Assembly: GCF_900155425.1 (NCBI RefSeq)
Contig: NZ_LT700192.1
Location: forward strand, 334,215-398,214
Direction of reading: 5' to 3'
Length of the DNA stretch: 64,000 nucleotides
DNA from: Parabacteroides massiliensis
GTDB lineage: Bacteria; Bacteroidota; Bacteroidia; Bacteroidales; Tannerellaceae
Below the pieces are notes generated by a model. It worked only from the letters and a program-made list of their open reading frames with translations. It searched no databases and was not told the DNA's origin. Made by a program: the position numbers and the translations under genes. Below, one piece after another: positions 1-10,080 of the stretch. Positions within the stretch are counted from its first letter, which is position 1; each line of letters begins with the position of its first letter.

Positions 1-2
1 AA

Positions 3-980
3 ATGCCTTTTGGTGATTTCGGAAGATATCAGAATCAGTCTTTAAATGTTTTTCTTGGCGAGTATGGAACGACAGATAGCGATCAGCTTTGGTTACATGG
101 GAAATTAGGTGTTTTTCTGACAGCTACCGGTTATGCCAATAAGGTGATAGCTTATTACAATCCTGCTTCAAATAGTAATTTCGTTTTTAATACAAACCTT
201 GTGGTGAACGGTGTCAACATCACTTCGGATGTCCGGTTAAAGGATAATATTCAATCGATAGAAGATCCATTGGGAACACTTTCTCAAATAGATGGGGTAT
301 CTTATACTTATCGTTTGTCTGAAATTCAGGAAGCCCGTGAACCCGAAGAGGCTGTATTTTCAGGAACGTCAAACTCTGAGATATCAATATCTGGTGCTAC
401 TTCTTCAACTGATAATACTGCTGTGACAGCAAAGGATGTAGAATATCAGCGTCTCCAACAAGAAATAGATCAACGGGAAGCTGCGGAAGCCAACCGTAGG
501 CGGATCGGTTTTCTTGCTCAGGATATCCAAAAGGTTTTACCTGAACTGGTTCAAACAAACGAAAAAGGAATCATGTCGATTGACTATACCGGCTTTATTC
601 CCCTGATAGTGGAAAGCTTAAAGCAAATGCAACAAACTATTCAAGATCAGCAGAAAGAGATCGAAACACTGCAAAGTCTTTTACCGGCTGAAACAAAATC
701 CATGTTTCGGTCCACATCCAATGAAGAGGTGAGCGTGGTCGAGGGAGCGAAACTATTTAACAGGGCAGGTGCTTCCGTTTCTTATACATTGCCGTCAACT
801 TATAATACCGCCGATCTGAAAATCTTTGATATTTCTGGGAAATTGTTGAAAAAAGTCGTCTTGACTGGCAACAACAGCATTGTTGAAATCAATCCGTCGG
901 AGATAGGGCTTGGGACATTCGTCTATACGCTTTTTGTTGACAATAAGAAAGCTGATATATTGAAAAAGTTTATTAATTAG
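3..980 (+). CDS. S74-type (tail-fibre/endosialidase chaperone) domain protein with C-terminal sorting-like domain
   Basis: The first in-frame ATG is at the window edge, so the 5' end may be missing. Residues 75-83 (SDVRLKDNI) and 167-183 (RIGFLAQDIQ...) are typical of the intramolecular chaperone domain of endosialidases and tail fibres (peptidase S74), followed by a coiled-coil segment around residues 198-227. The last ~75 residues (DLKIFDISGKLLKK ... KKFIN) resemble a T9SS type A sorting domain, which would send the protein to the surface. It precedes a small secreted protein and an RHS toxin on the same strand, so a role in presenting or assembling surface fibres is plausible. Family assignment is fairly sure; the role is inferred. 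Confidence 0.75.
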   Translation: MPFGDFGRYQNQSLNVFLGEYGTTDSDQLWLHGKLGVFLTATGYANKVIAYYNPASNSNFVFNTNLVVNGVNITSDVRLKDNIQSIEDPLGTLSQIDGVSYTYRLSEIQEAREPEEAVFSGTSNSEISISGATSSTDNTAVTAKDVEYQRLQQEIDQREAAEANRRRIGFLAQDIQKVLPELVQTNEKGIMSIDYTGFIPLIVESLKQMQQTIQDQQKEIETLQSLLPAETKSMFRSTSNEEVSVVEGAKLFNRAGASVSYTLPSTYNTADLKIFDISGKLLKKVVLTGNNSIVEINPSEIGLGTFVYTLFVDNKKADILKKFIN

Positions 981-1014
981 AACGATTGACTTTGAATAAT
1001 AATGTAAGATCGGT

Positions 1015-1395
1015 ATGAAGAAAAATATATTTATCAATGCCTGTTTTTTATTGTTTTTACTGTTTTGTTTTTCAAATTCGATAGAGGCAGTGGAACCGGA
1101 AGATACCACACGAGTTTATTCTGCTCGTTCATGCGTGAGTGTTTTTGAAAATCAAACAGTCTCATCTTCGCGTACCATAGCAGGTTGTGATTCTCTTATC
1201 GTGCGTGGTGTGACGGTTTCTGATGTGGGAAATTTAACGCTTACGGCTCCAGACTATGTGGTTCTTTATGGAGCGTTTGAAGTGGTTCAAGGGGGAATTC
1301 TTAGTATTAATGAGAAAGAAGAACCTTTGATCTTTAAATTTTCTTATGATGCGGCAGGAAATAGAATTTTGAGGCAGACACAGGCTGTTCAATAA
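1015..1395 (+). CDS. small secreted hypothetical protein ending in a YD-like motif
   Basis: 126 residues. The N-terminus (MKKNIFINACFLLFLLFCF) is a clear signal peptide. The middle part (TIAGCDSLIVRGVTVSDVG ... LTAPDYVVLYGAFEVVQGG) looks like a short beta-helix found in Bacteroidetes surface proteins. The last residues contain FSYDAAGNRILRQ, a typical YD/RHS repeat unit, although the protein has no other RHS repeat. It lies 34 bp after the S74 protein and 16 bp before the RHS gene, so it is probably in their operon. Function unknown. Confidence 0.7.
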   Translation: MKKNIFINACFLLFLLFCFSNSIEAVEPEDTTRVYSARSCVSVFENQTVSSSRTIAGCDSLIVRGVTVSDVGNLTLTAPDYVVLYGAFEVVQGGILSINEKEEPLIFKFSYDAAGNRILRQTQAVQ

Positions 1396-1411
1396 AAGAT
1401 TGATATAAATT

Positions 1412-4400
1412 ATGAATAAACATATAATATGCATACTGTTATTTTGGGTCGTTTCTGTATGTGGGATGTCTCAGAATACATCGAATATCTCCGGTTCTTT
1501 CGATATTGGTCCTGTCGGCAATGCTACCTACAATATTCCGGTTGATTTACCTTCTGGTACGGCAGGAGTTAAACCTGATGTATCTATTGTCTATAATAGT
1601 TTTTCCGGAGATGGAGTTATGGGAAAGGGTTTTTCTCTTTCGGCTATCTCTTCCATCACAAGGGTTAATTCGACTGTATTTCATAGTGGATATATTAGCG
1701 ATATAGAGTTTGATGATACGGACAAATATATGCTCGATGGAAATCGTTTGATATATGACGGGATGACACAGCAATACAGGACAGAGATAAATCCTTATTC
1801 ACAAATAAAGATATTTTCACCGAATACATCTTCTGCTCATTTTGAAGTGCGGACAAAAGATGGTTTGATTATGGAATATGGGAATACTACGGATTCCCGA
1901 TTATGTGCACAATCTCCTCACACGGATCAGGTTGCGTTCTGGATGTTAAGCAAGGTGAGGGATCGTGTCGGTAATTACTACACATATACTTACGATAAAG
2001 ATGAAACGAATGGAGAAATTCGTTTGAAACAGATTGATTATACCGGAAATGCAGGCAGTATGCCTTATTGTACAGTTAAATTTGTTTATACAAGCCGGAA
2101 CTATGATGTTAATTTGAATTATATTCAGGGTAGCAAATTTAAAGAAAGCAAACTGTTAAGTGAAATCGGTGTTTATTATGGTGCATCGTTATATCGTAAA
2201 TACTCCATGACTTATAATTATGATGGAAATGATTTCACCTATCTTTTATCTAAAATAACAGTGACTGGCCTTAATAATGAAGTCCTGAAACCGATTGTGT
2301 TCGATTGGTATAAGAATACGGATTATACACATGAAGAGGTTATTCATGATCAATCGACTAATGCTCAGAACTATATAAACAAAGCTTATATCTCTTTAGG
2401 GGATTACAATGGCGATGGGAGGACAGATCTTTTGGCTACGCCTATGGAGGATGCCGATTGGACTGGTTGGAAATTGTTTTGTGCAGATACGGATGGAAAT
2501 AAATTATCTTATTTCGGAAGCGGGACTCTTCCGGAAAGATATAAAGAACCGGTAGCAGGTGATTTTAATGGAGATGGAATTACTGATTTTTTGGCTTGCC
2601 GGGAGACCGTTTCTAAAAGTTTTGCTGATGAAGAAGAAATACCTGCTGTTTCAGGAGATTCATTATCGAGTGACTCTGAAGTAAGTCTTGCTTCTGTCAC
2701 TTACTATAATTATTTTATTTATTATGGAACGGGAAGTGGTTTTAAGGCAGGTCCTGCCATTACTACCGAATCTCGTCCTCATAGTGTCCGGGTTGCAGAT
2801 TTTAATGGTGACGGAGCAATGGACTTGTTCATCTATTATACAAGTAAAAACGGATCTGAAGATTATAAAATATATATGTCAGGCTATTCTTCCGGAACTA
2901 TGACTGCATTTAAAACAACTTCGACCGGGCGAATCCTGTCGGAGATGAATTGGGATCAAGTCGAGGTTTGGGATTTTGATGGTGACGGACTGGCCGAGAT
3001 TATGAATTTGCGGGATGATGGCTATGATTACTTGGATAATAGCGGGAATGGTTCTATGTATCGAACCCGTACCGGAAGCTTGCCAACGAAAAAACACAAG
3101 ATCTGCTTCGGAGATTTCAATGGTGACCGGAAAATCGATTTGTTGTTGACTGGTTGGAATAATACGGAATGGAGTGAATGGTTGACTCTGTTGTCGACCG
3201 GGGCTGAATTTGAGAGATATTATTTCCCTAAAAAATTCGCGGCATATTCTAAGGATATATATGTGTGTGATCTGAATGGCGATGGTTGCGATGATTTTTT
3301 TGCGGTTGATAAAACATCAAATCAATTAAGCGCTCTCAAATGCTTTATCGGATATGATAATGGCCGTAACTTTAAGGAATATGCGAGTGTTACCACGTAT
3401 GGATCCGACAAATGGAATTTTTATCCTATAGACACGAGAGGAGATGGCAAATTGGGATTTTTAGTCGTTTCAGCACCTTTTACCTGGAAAGGATACCAAT
3501 TGTATATGCCGAAGGCCGATTTATCCAATTTGTTGAAAACTGTAACGGATTCACATGGTAATGTGACTACTGTCTCTTATAAAAAAATGGCCGATTCTTC
3601 CGTCTATGCGAAAACATTGCCAGTTGGAGGCTCGGCCGATGTTTCTGATTATGACTGTATGTCTTTTACTGCACCATTTAAGCTGGTTTCAAGTGTAAGT
3701 GTCAGTAACGGTATCGGAGGAATGAACACGATTTCATACAATTATGAAAATGCAAAAGTCTTTAAACGAGGACGTGGCTTTTTAGGCTTTACGAAGACGA
3801 TCATGAACGATCAAAGTACTTCGGTAAAAACAACTATTACACAAGAATTTTCTGATACCTATTGTCAGGCTGCTATAAAAAATGTGGAAAAGGTGCATGT
3901 CCCGACAAATCGGAAATTGATGCAATCTGATTATACGAATACATTGGTGAAATTGGAGGATGTATTTGGAACTTTTGCTTATCAGGCCACATCATCCAAA
4001 GAGCAAATCTATGAGCCGACCGCAAACAAACTGATTCAGTCGGTTTCAATGGATTATGCCTATGATAAATATGGTAATGTATTGATGCAGACGGTTACTT
4101 ATGGGAATGGAGATGTGCAGAAAGTTACGAATACTTATAGTAATAATACGACGGACTGGATGATTGGTTTGTTGACCAGAAGTGTGAGTGCTAGCACGGT
4201 GGGAGGAAATTCGTTAACAAATACAGTCGATTATGTGTATAATAATACAAACGGGTTGTTGCAAACGCAAACAGTCGAACCGAATCAGGCTGCTTATAAA
4301 TCGGTAACTACTTATGCTTATGATACATTTGGGAATGTATTAACTAAAACTGTGACAGTAGGAAATGTATCTCGATCTGAATCTTATACGTATGAAAACG

Positions 4401-7400
4401 GACGGTTCGTAAAAACGCACAAGGATGTGTTAGGGCAGGTTACGACTTCTGTTTATGATCCTGTCTCGGGGTTACTGTCTTCCAAGACAGATATAAACGG
4501 GGATGTAACCTCTTATACCTATGACGGGTTTGGAAAAATAAAAACGATGTCTCAAAGTTCGGCTTCCGATAATTCCATATCTACCGGTTGGACTTGGAGC
4601 AATGGCAGCCCTGCAAACTCGATGGTTTTGCGTACTGAAACAACGGGAGACGGTCAGGTTGTGAAGACTTGGTATGACGCTATGGGACGGGAAATCCAAA
4701 CGAGTCATAAAAACTTTTCCGGTAAAGAGGTGTACACGACAACATCGTATGATGCGCAAGGGCGTGCCATCAAAGTGTCTGAACCGTATTTTTCCGGTGG
4801 AGCATCATCTTCTGTCCAATACCACACAAGCCAATATGACGACTATGGCCGGATCAGCAAACAGATAACACCATTAGGTACGATCTCATATAATTATTCA
4901 GGAAACCAGACGACTATTGTTGATGGAACAAAAGGATATACGACTGTTCGGGAAACGGATGCCGGTGGTAAATTGAAGACTGTAACCGATCCGGGTGGTA
5001 AAATAACCTATACTTATGGACCTACGGGTGATGTCGCCAAGGTCGTTTGCGGCTCGGCCGTTTATTCAATGGAATATGATTTGTTAGGCAGGCGTACGAA
5101 GTTGGTAGACCCCAATGCCGGAACTATCTTGTATGAATATGACGGTTGGGGGAATCTGAAGAAGCAAACGGATGCTCGCGGAGAGGTTGAAGAGTATACT
5201 TATGAAAATAGTGGTCGGCTCCAGTCGTATAAAAGAGGGACGGAAACTTTTTCTTATGCATATGACCCTACTTATAAGGGACAGGTCGGTTCGATCACTT
5301 ATGGTGGTGCCAAAACAGAGTTCCGCTATGGTACTTACGGACGGTTAACTTCTAAAATAGAGACTGTCGATAATCGTTCTTTCCAGTTTTCATACGTTTA
5401 CAATAGTAAAGGACAATTGGAAACAACGACCTACCCGAATTCGAAGTCGATAAAATACGAATATGTCAATGGCGATTTGTATAAAATAATCTGGCAGCCG
5501 AGCCAAACAACGGTTTGGCAAAAAAATGACGAAAATGCCAAAGGTCAGGTTCTGACAACTGCCCTGGGAAATGGTATGCAAGGGATTTATGCTTATAATA
5601 CGATAGGGGTTCCTACATCAATAAAGGCTACAAAGGAGACGACATCTTTATTGAATATCGGCTATCAAAATATAGATGCTCGTGGTAATATAATGAATCG
5701 CAACGAGCAAAGCACTTCCCAAAGCGAGAATTTTACTTACGACAGTATGAACCGTTTAACAACAGGGGTTGAGTATGATGAGAATGGCAATATCCTGTTC
5801 AAGGCAGATGCCGGAACCTATCAGTATGAGGCTTCCCATCCGCATGCGATCAGCAGCCTTTCTCCCACTTCCAATGAAGTGTTACCGAAATTGGATTTAT
5901 CCGTGACTTATAACAGTGTCCGCTTGCCGGTACGACTTTCCGAAGGGGATAAGACTTATACGCTGACCTATAATGGTGAGAATAGTCGTGTGAAAAGCCA
6001 ATTTGTACAGAATGGTTCGACCGTATTTACCAAATATTACTGTGGACCCTATGAAGAAATCCAAAAAGGCGGGACGACCCGTAAAAATTACTATATTTAC
6101 GGCGATGGACAGATTGTGGCTGTTTATACGGAAGGAACGTCCGATGCCGGAATGTATTATTTCCATAACGACCACCTGGGATCTCCCTGGTTGATAACCA
6201 ATGCTTCCGGAAACGAAGTGCAGCGACTGAATTTTAATGCTTGGGGGCTTAGGCGCGATGCTACGAATTGGGATAATTATTCCGATTTACCGGAGATGAA
6301 GTTCGATCGTGGTTTCACAGGACATGAACATCTGGAAATGTTCGGCTTGATCAACATGAATGCGCGTTTGTATGATCCTGTGTTAGGACGTTTTCTAAGT
6401 CCGGATCCAGTTATCCAGATTCCGGAGTTTACACAGTCTTATAATGGATATTCGTATGCGTTGAATAATCCGTTGTCGTATAAAGATCCTAATGGGGAAA
6501 GCTTTATACTTGTAGCAGCTATTATTGGTGGTTGGATCGGTATGGGTACAGCAATGGTTTCCAGTGACAAGGGTGGCTGGGGATTGGCTGGTGATATGTT
6601 GAAGGGACTGTTTGTCGGTGCTGCATCGGGTGCTGCTGGTGCTTGGGCCGGAGGTGCTGTGGCCGGATCGATAACAGCTGGAGGTTTTATCAATGGTAGC
6701 CTTTCTGGTTTGGCTGGTGGTTTCAGTGGAGGTTTTGTCGGTTGTTCTGGAAATGCCTGGTTGTCTGGTGCTGGTTTTGGTGCAGGCTTGAAGGCGGGAC
6801 TGATAGGAGGAGGTCTTGCTGCTGCTTTTGGTGGTGTTTCTGGAGGGTTGATCCGTGGTTTTTCGGATATGGCGAAAGGATATAGTTTTTGGGATGGGCG
6901 TAATACCTCTGGATTTGTTATTGGCACATCGGCAGATGGAAATGTTATGAAGCAAGCGGAAAATTATAATTCAAGTATCTCTGCTGATGTAAATGATGAT
7001 ATATTAAAAAGTCGATATTTGGAGGAATTTAATATAAAGGAAGGAGATCTTGGTATAAAAGAGATTACAACGAAAGCGGGGAGAAATATAGGCATGTCTC
7101 AGAATGGAGAATTTGTAGATGTAAGGGGGGTGAAAATGTCTGGTTATATAGATCGATATACAACAGGGAAGAGTACTATCCATATCTCTCATAAATATGT
7201 GATGGGAGATATTGTTGACTTTAGAGCTGTTGCTGGACATGAATTAACTCATTCTTATCATGCTCATTTTTTTAAGAGTAAGTATGTTAAATCTTTTTCA
7301 GAAAGTGTCGCTTATAGATATACGGCACAAGTTTATATGAATGCAGGTCGATATCAAATGGCGAATAGTGTGATGAATATAGCAAAACAATATGGATATT

Positions 7401-7453
7401 ATCCCCAGTCATATAGTTTGCAAGGAAAAATTAAATCAATGTGGTTTTATTAA
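1412..7453 (+). CDS. SpvB/FG-GAP/RHS polymorphic toxin with putative metallopeptidase tip
   Basis: 2013 residues with a signal peptide (MNKHIICILLFWVVSVCGMS). Residues ~27-120 match the SpvB/TcaC N-terminal region. Six Asp-rich FG-GAP/VCBS-type calcium motifs (e.g. DYNGDGRTDLL, DFNGDGITDFL) lie at ~330-630. Many YD/RHS repeats follow at ~710-1560. The conserved RHS core (HNDHLGSPWLI ... GRFLSPDP ... NPLSYKDPNGES) lies at ~1585-1693. A Gly/Ala-rich hydrophobic stretch (~1696-1830) leads to a variable tip. The tip carries GHELTHSYHAHF near residue 1941, an HExxH zinc-metallopeptidase-like motif. RHS proteins enclose and deliver C-terminal toxins in competition between bacteria, so the tip is the likely effector. 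The next gene is the likely immunity partner. The architecture is certain; the peptidase activity is inferred from the motif. Confidence 0.9.
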   Translation: MNKHIICILLFWVVSVCGMSQNTSNISGSFDIGPVGNATYNIPVDLPSGTAGVKPDVSIVYNSFSGDGVMGKGFSLSAISSITRVNSTVFHSGYISDIEFDDTDKYMLDGNRLIYDGMTQQYRTEINPYSQIKIFSPNTSSAHFEVRTKDGLIMEYGNTTDSRLCAQSPHTDQVAFWMLSKVRDRVGNYYTYTYDKDETNGEIRLKQIDYTGNAGSMPYCTVKFVYTSRNYDVNLNYIQGSKFKESKLLSEIGVYYGASLYRKYSMTYNYDGNDFTYLLSKITVTGLNNEVLKPIVFDWYKNTDYTHEEVIHDQSTNAQNYINKAYISLGDYNGDGRTDLLATPMEDADWTGWKLFCADTDGNKLSYFGSGTLPERYKEPVAGDFNGDGITDFLACRETVSKSFADEEEIPAVSGDSLSSDSEVSLASVTYYNYFIYYGTGSGFKAGPAITTESRPHSVRVADFNGDGAMDLFIYYTSKNGSEDYKIYMSGYSSGTMTAFKTTSTGRILSEMNWDQVEVWDFDGDGLAEIMNLRDDGYDYLDNSGNGSMYRTRTGSLPTKKHKICFGDFNGDRKIDLLLTGWNNTEWSEWLTLLSTGAEFERYYFPKKFAAYSKDIYVCDLNGDGCDDFFAVDKTSNQLSALKCFIGYDNGRNFKEYASVTTYGSDKWNFYPIDTRGDGKLGFLVVSAPFTWKGYQLYMPKADLSNLLKTVTDSHGNVTTVSYKKMADSSVYAKTLPVGGSADVSDYDCMSFTAPFKLVSSVSVSNGIGGMNTISYNYENAKVFKRGRGFLGFTKTIMNDQSTSVKTTITQEFSDTYCQAAIKNVEKVHVPTNRKLMQSDYTNTLVKLEDVFGTFAYQATSSKEQIYEPTANKLIQSVSMDYAYDKYGNVLMQTVTYGNGDVQKVTNTYSNNTTDWMIGLLTRSVSASTVGGNSLTNTVDYVYNNTNGLLQTQTVEPNQAAYKSVTTYAYDTFGNVLTKTVTVGNVSRSESYTYENGRFVKTHKDVLGQVTTSVYDPVSGLLSSKTDINGDVTSYTYDGFGKIKTMSQSSASDNSISTGWTWSNGSPANSMVLRTETTGDGQVVKTWYDAMGREIQTSHKNFSGKEVYTTTSYDAQGRAIKVSEPYFSGGASSSVQYHTSQYDDYGRISKQITPLGTISYNYSGNQTTIVDGTKGYTTVRETDAGGKLKTVTDPGGKITYTYGPTGDVAKVVCGSAVYSMEYDLLGRRTKLVDPNAGTILYEYDGWGNLKKQTDARGEVEEYTYENSGRLQSYKRGTETFSYAYDPTYKGQVGSITYGGAKTEFRYGTYGRLTSKIETVDNRSFQFSYVYNSKGQLETTTYPNSKSIKYEYVNGDLYKIIWQPSQTTVWQKNDENAKGQVLTTALGNGMQGIYAYNTIGVPTSIKATKETTSLLNIGYQNIDARGNIMNRNEQSTSQSENFTYDSMNRLTTGVEYDENGNILFKADAGTYQYEASHPHAISSLSPTSNEVLPKLDLSVTYNSVRLPVRLSEGDKTYTLTYNGENSRVKSQFVQNGSTVFTKYYCGPYEEIQKGGTTRKNYYIYGDGQIVAVYTEGTSDAGMYYFHNDHLGSPWLITNASGNEVQRLNFNAWGLRRDATNWDNYSDLPEMKFDRGFTGHEHLEMFGLINMNARLYDPVLGRFLSPDPVIQIPEFTQSYNGYSYALNNPLSYKDPNGESFILVAAIIGGWIGMGTAMVSSDKGGWGLAGDMLKGLFVGAASGAAGAWAGGAVAGSITAGGFINGSLSGLAGGFSGGFVGCSGNAWLSGAGFGAGLKAGLIGGGLAAAFGGVSGGLIRGFSDMAKGYSFWDGRNTSGFVIGTSADGNVMKQAENYNSSISADVNDDILKSRYLEEFNIKEGDLGIKEITTKAGRNIGMSQNGEFVDVRGVKMSGYIDRYTTGKSTIHISHKYVMGDIVDFRAVAGHELTHSYHAHFFKSKYVKSFSESVAYRYTAQVYMNAGRYQMANSVMNIAKQYGYYPQSYSLQGKIKSMWFY

Positions 7454-7475
7454 ATTGAATTTTAAGTTTTGAAGA

Positions 7476-8165
7476 ATGGATCGTTATCTTGTTAGTCAAT
7501 TTGAATTAGAAAATCCTTTTCCGAAAATCGACATATCTTGTTATTTGGAGATATTTGATAAGAAAAATGAATATTATATTACAATTGTTGAAAATGGGGA
7601 TTGTGATAGGTATATCTTGTTTTTGTCTTTTGGAGTCATTGAATTTGAGGAAGACAAGATCATATTTAAAGATATTCGGACTGGATGTGATTTGGTGATG
7701 ACTAAAGTGGGCAAGGAACTTTTTGTTAATAAAGGATATTACTTTATGAAGAATAAATGTTTTATTGACCGGGGAAAGTCTAACTATTCTGAAAATTATT
7801 CAATGTTGGATATGAAAAAAGAATGTCAGAGAAAAATAAGGAAAAATAATTCTTATTTGAATGCCCTGAATTTAAATCAAATACCATTGCAGTTGGGAGA
7901 TTATAAGAATGGATGTGTTCATATTGATTTGGATATAGCTTTTTCTTATCGGATTTATTATTTGGTTGGTAAAACTAAGATTCATTTGTCTTTAGGGAAA
8001 TGGGCAAAACAAGGAAATAAGTTGTTATTACAAGATTTGTCTTTAGATTGTAATTTCGTATATTTAATCAAGAATAATTATTTGTATTCTATTTATTCTC
8101 CCAATGAAATAAATGATACGGATCGTTATTCATTGGATCGACTGTTCCCTTTTATTATGCGATAG
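7476..8165 (+). CDS. hypothetical protein, probable immunity partner of the RHS toxin
   Basis: 229 residues, very AT-rich, with no signal peptide or membrane segment. It starts 22 bp after the RHS stop codon and is the last gene before a strong hairpin. A small AT-rich cytoplasmic gene directly after a polymorphic toxin tip is the standard position of its immunity gene. I recognise no domain; the sequence suggests beta-strand repeats (e.g. YITIVENGDCDRYILFLSFG and a similar later segment IHLSLGKWAKQGNKLLLQDL). Function is inferred only from context. Confidence 0.6.
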   Translation: MDRYLVSQFELENPFPKIDISCYLEIFDKKNEYYITIVENGDCDRYILFLSFGVIEFEEDKIIFKDIRTGCDLVMTKVGKELFVNKGYYFMKNKCFIDRGKSNYSENYSMLDMKKECQRKIRKNNSYLNALNLNQIPLQLGDYKNGCVHIDLDIAFSYRIYYLVGKTKIHLSLGKWAKQGNKLLLQDLSLDCNFVYLIKNNYLYSIYSPNEINDTDRYSLDRLFPFIMR

Positions 8166-8597
8166 TGTATTGAGCGGATGACATGAGCCTGTATGGAATG
8201 GAACTGGTTGTGGCATTGGTAAAACAGAAGACGGTGAAGGATGGCGGAAATGCTTTGGCGTTAACGGATCACCGGAAGCCGTCATTACTTGGTAGCAGTT
8301 GCCATCATATCGCCGGCGATATGCTTTGGATCGGTGACACAGCAAATAGGGAAACGGGGACGGTTGCTTATTTGTCTGCTCCAGTCGGTGATAAAATACC
8401 ACCGGTGTGGTTGAGGGCACTGAAAAAGTCATCACTATTCAGTCCCCGACAGAGTACCTAAAAAATAGAGTTCGCCAATTCCTTATCCGAGGTTTTGACG
8501 AACTCTAATTTTTATTGATTGGTCGGTCGGTTATATGGTCCTGTATTGACTCTAAACAACTGTGACAGTCTTATTTTGGGATAATAAAGGGCTGTCC
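8166..8597. other. intergenic stretch with palindrome and terminator; no credible gene
   Basis: About 430 bp. It is richer in GC than the preceding immunity gene. Short open frames exist on both strands but none looks like a real protein; it may be decayed RHS or cargo sequence. It holds an 18-bp perfect palindrome at 8306-8323 and a hairpin at 8461-8513. Near 8589 the sequence changes to the terminal region of the following IS element. Confidence 0.5.
8461..8513. terminator. bidirectional terminator-like hairpin
   Basis: A 9-bp perfect stem (TAGAGTTCG at 8466-8474 with CGAACTCTA at 8499-8507) is flanked by an A-run before and a T-run after, so it could stop transcription in both directions. 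It closes the RHS/immunity operon. Confidence 0.65.
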
Positions 8598-10080
8598 TCA
8601 ACTCAATCGGAGGATTCTTTTTATATTTGCGGCAAAAATCACCATTGCCCCTTGCATACGCATACAATCAAGTCCATACGGGTCTGCGCGGTCGTATCCA
8701 AATACATTCTTCAATTCTGCGTTTTTTGCCTCTATCTTGTATCTGACTTTTGCCTTTGCTTTAAACTCCTCCGTCTTTTCAAAGTCAGCTTGCCGCTGAT
8801 GCTCCTCTGATTTAATCTGCACGGCATAAGACTTGCTTTTGGCACCTTCTTTATAACACCCGTTTCGCTTGGAACAGGTTCTGCATTTCTCAATATCAAA
8901 AAAGAAAACCAGAGCCTGGTTCTTTCCCTGCCGGGCTTTTCTTATTGCCATATGCCCTACCGGACATACGAACATTCCGGCATCCTTGTTATAGTCAAAC
9001 CGGCCTTCTTCCTTACGTGTGCCATTGCTGATTGTCGGATTTAACTTGGCAACCAGATCAAAACCATTTTCTTTGTCATTTGAAAGTATGATGTTGTCTT
9101 TGCCCGAATATGCAGTATCGCCGACTATGGTGTCAACGGCCATGCCGTTAGCGTGGCTTTGTTCTACAAGTTCCTGAAGCTGCGGACCGTCTCCTTTCTC
9201 CCCGGAGGTGACTGTTGCTGCCGTTATAATACGTTCATCGCTCATTGCGATATGGGTCTTGTATCTGAAGAATGAGGATTCCTTGCTTTTATGGCCGACT
9301 CTGGCATCCTTATCTTTGGACGTTACATAATGATCCTCAATATCCGAAAGTACTTCCTTAAGCATGTTGAGACGCTCTTTGATTTTAGGAACTTCTGCAA
9401 GCATCTGATTGGAAGATACGACATTCAGCAAATCTTTGGTGTAGTCTAATTCGTGTTCCAAATCATCATCGGGGTTCTTTTCAGGGAGTGTATTCTTGAT
9501 TGCCTCGTCCGATTCATACAGGCATTTGCGCAATTGCTTCGAGCGAAGCCGCAATATATCAACCGGGGAATAAGGATTGCTTCTCGAACCTGTATGGGTG
9601 GCGTCAACGATTATAGTACGGGATTTGATTATTCCTTTCTCAATCGCAATTTCAACAGTTTTGCCAATCAGCAGATTCAGCAGATTCTTGTCTTTTAGTC
9701 TAAGTTTACGGAACTTGCACAGTGAACTGGGATTTATCAAATCCGTGTTTTCAGGACTCATCCCAAGAAAATACTTGAATGACATATCATAACGGGATCT
9801 CTCTACAACGTCAACATCGGATATATCATAAATAGTCTTCAACAGGAGATATTTGAACATCATTACAGGACTTTCAGCCATACGGCCATTGTCATGGCTG
9901 TATTTATCCATAAGTTCTTTTTGAATGAAAGAGAAGTCCACAAGGTCATTAATCCTGCGCAGAATATTTTCGTGAGGGACTATCAAATCATATAAATCAC
10001 TGTAATTGCTGAACTGTATCGTCTGTTGAGTTGGTAGCATATGTATGTGTTTTATACTGGAAAGTGATAGGCTACGCAAG
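8585..10080 (-). mobile_element. IS1182-like insertion sequence, probably truncated at its upstream end
   Basis: It contains the full transposase frame. One end, near 8589, starts with GGGCTGTCC as expected for a terminal repeat. A complementary end (GGACAGCCC) is not present between 10040 and 10350, where the integrase-bearing element begins. Boundaries are approximate. Confidence 0.55.
8598..10040 (-). CDS. IS1182 family transposase
   Basis: 480 residues from the start MLPTQQTIQFSNY at 10040; an upstream in-frame ATG at 10079 would add 13 residues and is less likely. It has the N-terminal DUF772-like region (DLVDFSFIQKEL ... RYDMSFKYFLGM), the DDE core (IIVDATHTGSRSNPYS, VGDTAYSGKDN), a Cys cluster (CRTCSKRNGCYKEG) and the C-terminal NAELKNVFGYDRADPYGL region of IS1182-type transposases. 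The reading frame is intact. The downstream IS end seems to start near 8589 (GGGCTGTCCTCAACTC), but I found no matching inverted repeat upstream of the gene, so the other end may be cut by the neighbouring element. Confidence 0.85.
   Translation of the reverse strand: MLPTQQTIQFSNYSDLYDLIVPHENILRRINDLVDFSFIQKELMDKYSHDNGRMAESPVMMFKYLLLKTIYDISDVDVVERSRYDMSFKYFLGMSPENTDLINPSSLCKFRKLRLKDKNLLNLLIGKTVEIAIEKGIIKSRTIIVDATHTGSRSNPYSPVDILRLRSKQLRKCLYESDEAIKNTLPEKNPDDDLEHELDYTKDLLNVVSSNQMLAEVPKIKERLNMLKEVLSDIEDHYVTSKDKDARVGHKSKESSFFRYKTHIAMSDERIITAATVTSGEKGDGPQLQELVEQSHANGMAVDTIVGDTAYSGKDNIILSNDKENGFDLVAKLNPTISNGTRKEEGRFDYNKDAGMFVCPVGHMAIRKARQGKNQALVFFFDIEKCRTCSKRNGCYKEGAKSKSYAVQIKSEEHQRQADFEKTEEFKAKAKVRYKIEAKNAELKNVFGYDRADPYGLDCMRMQGAMVIFAANIKRILRLS

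Noticed and set aside
6395-6955. Long Thr/Ser- and Pro-rich frames on the minus strand inside the RHS gene
   Set aside because: They are the complement of the Gly/Ala-rich stretch of the RHS protein; composition is an artefact and there is no gene context.
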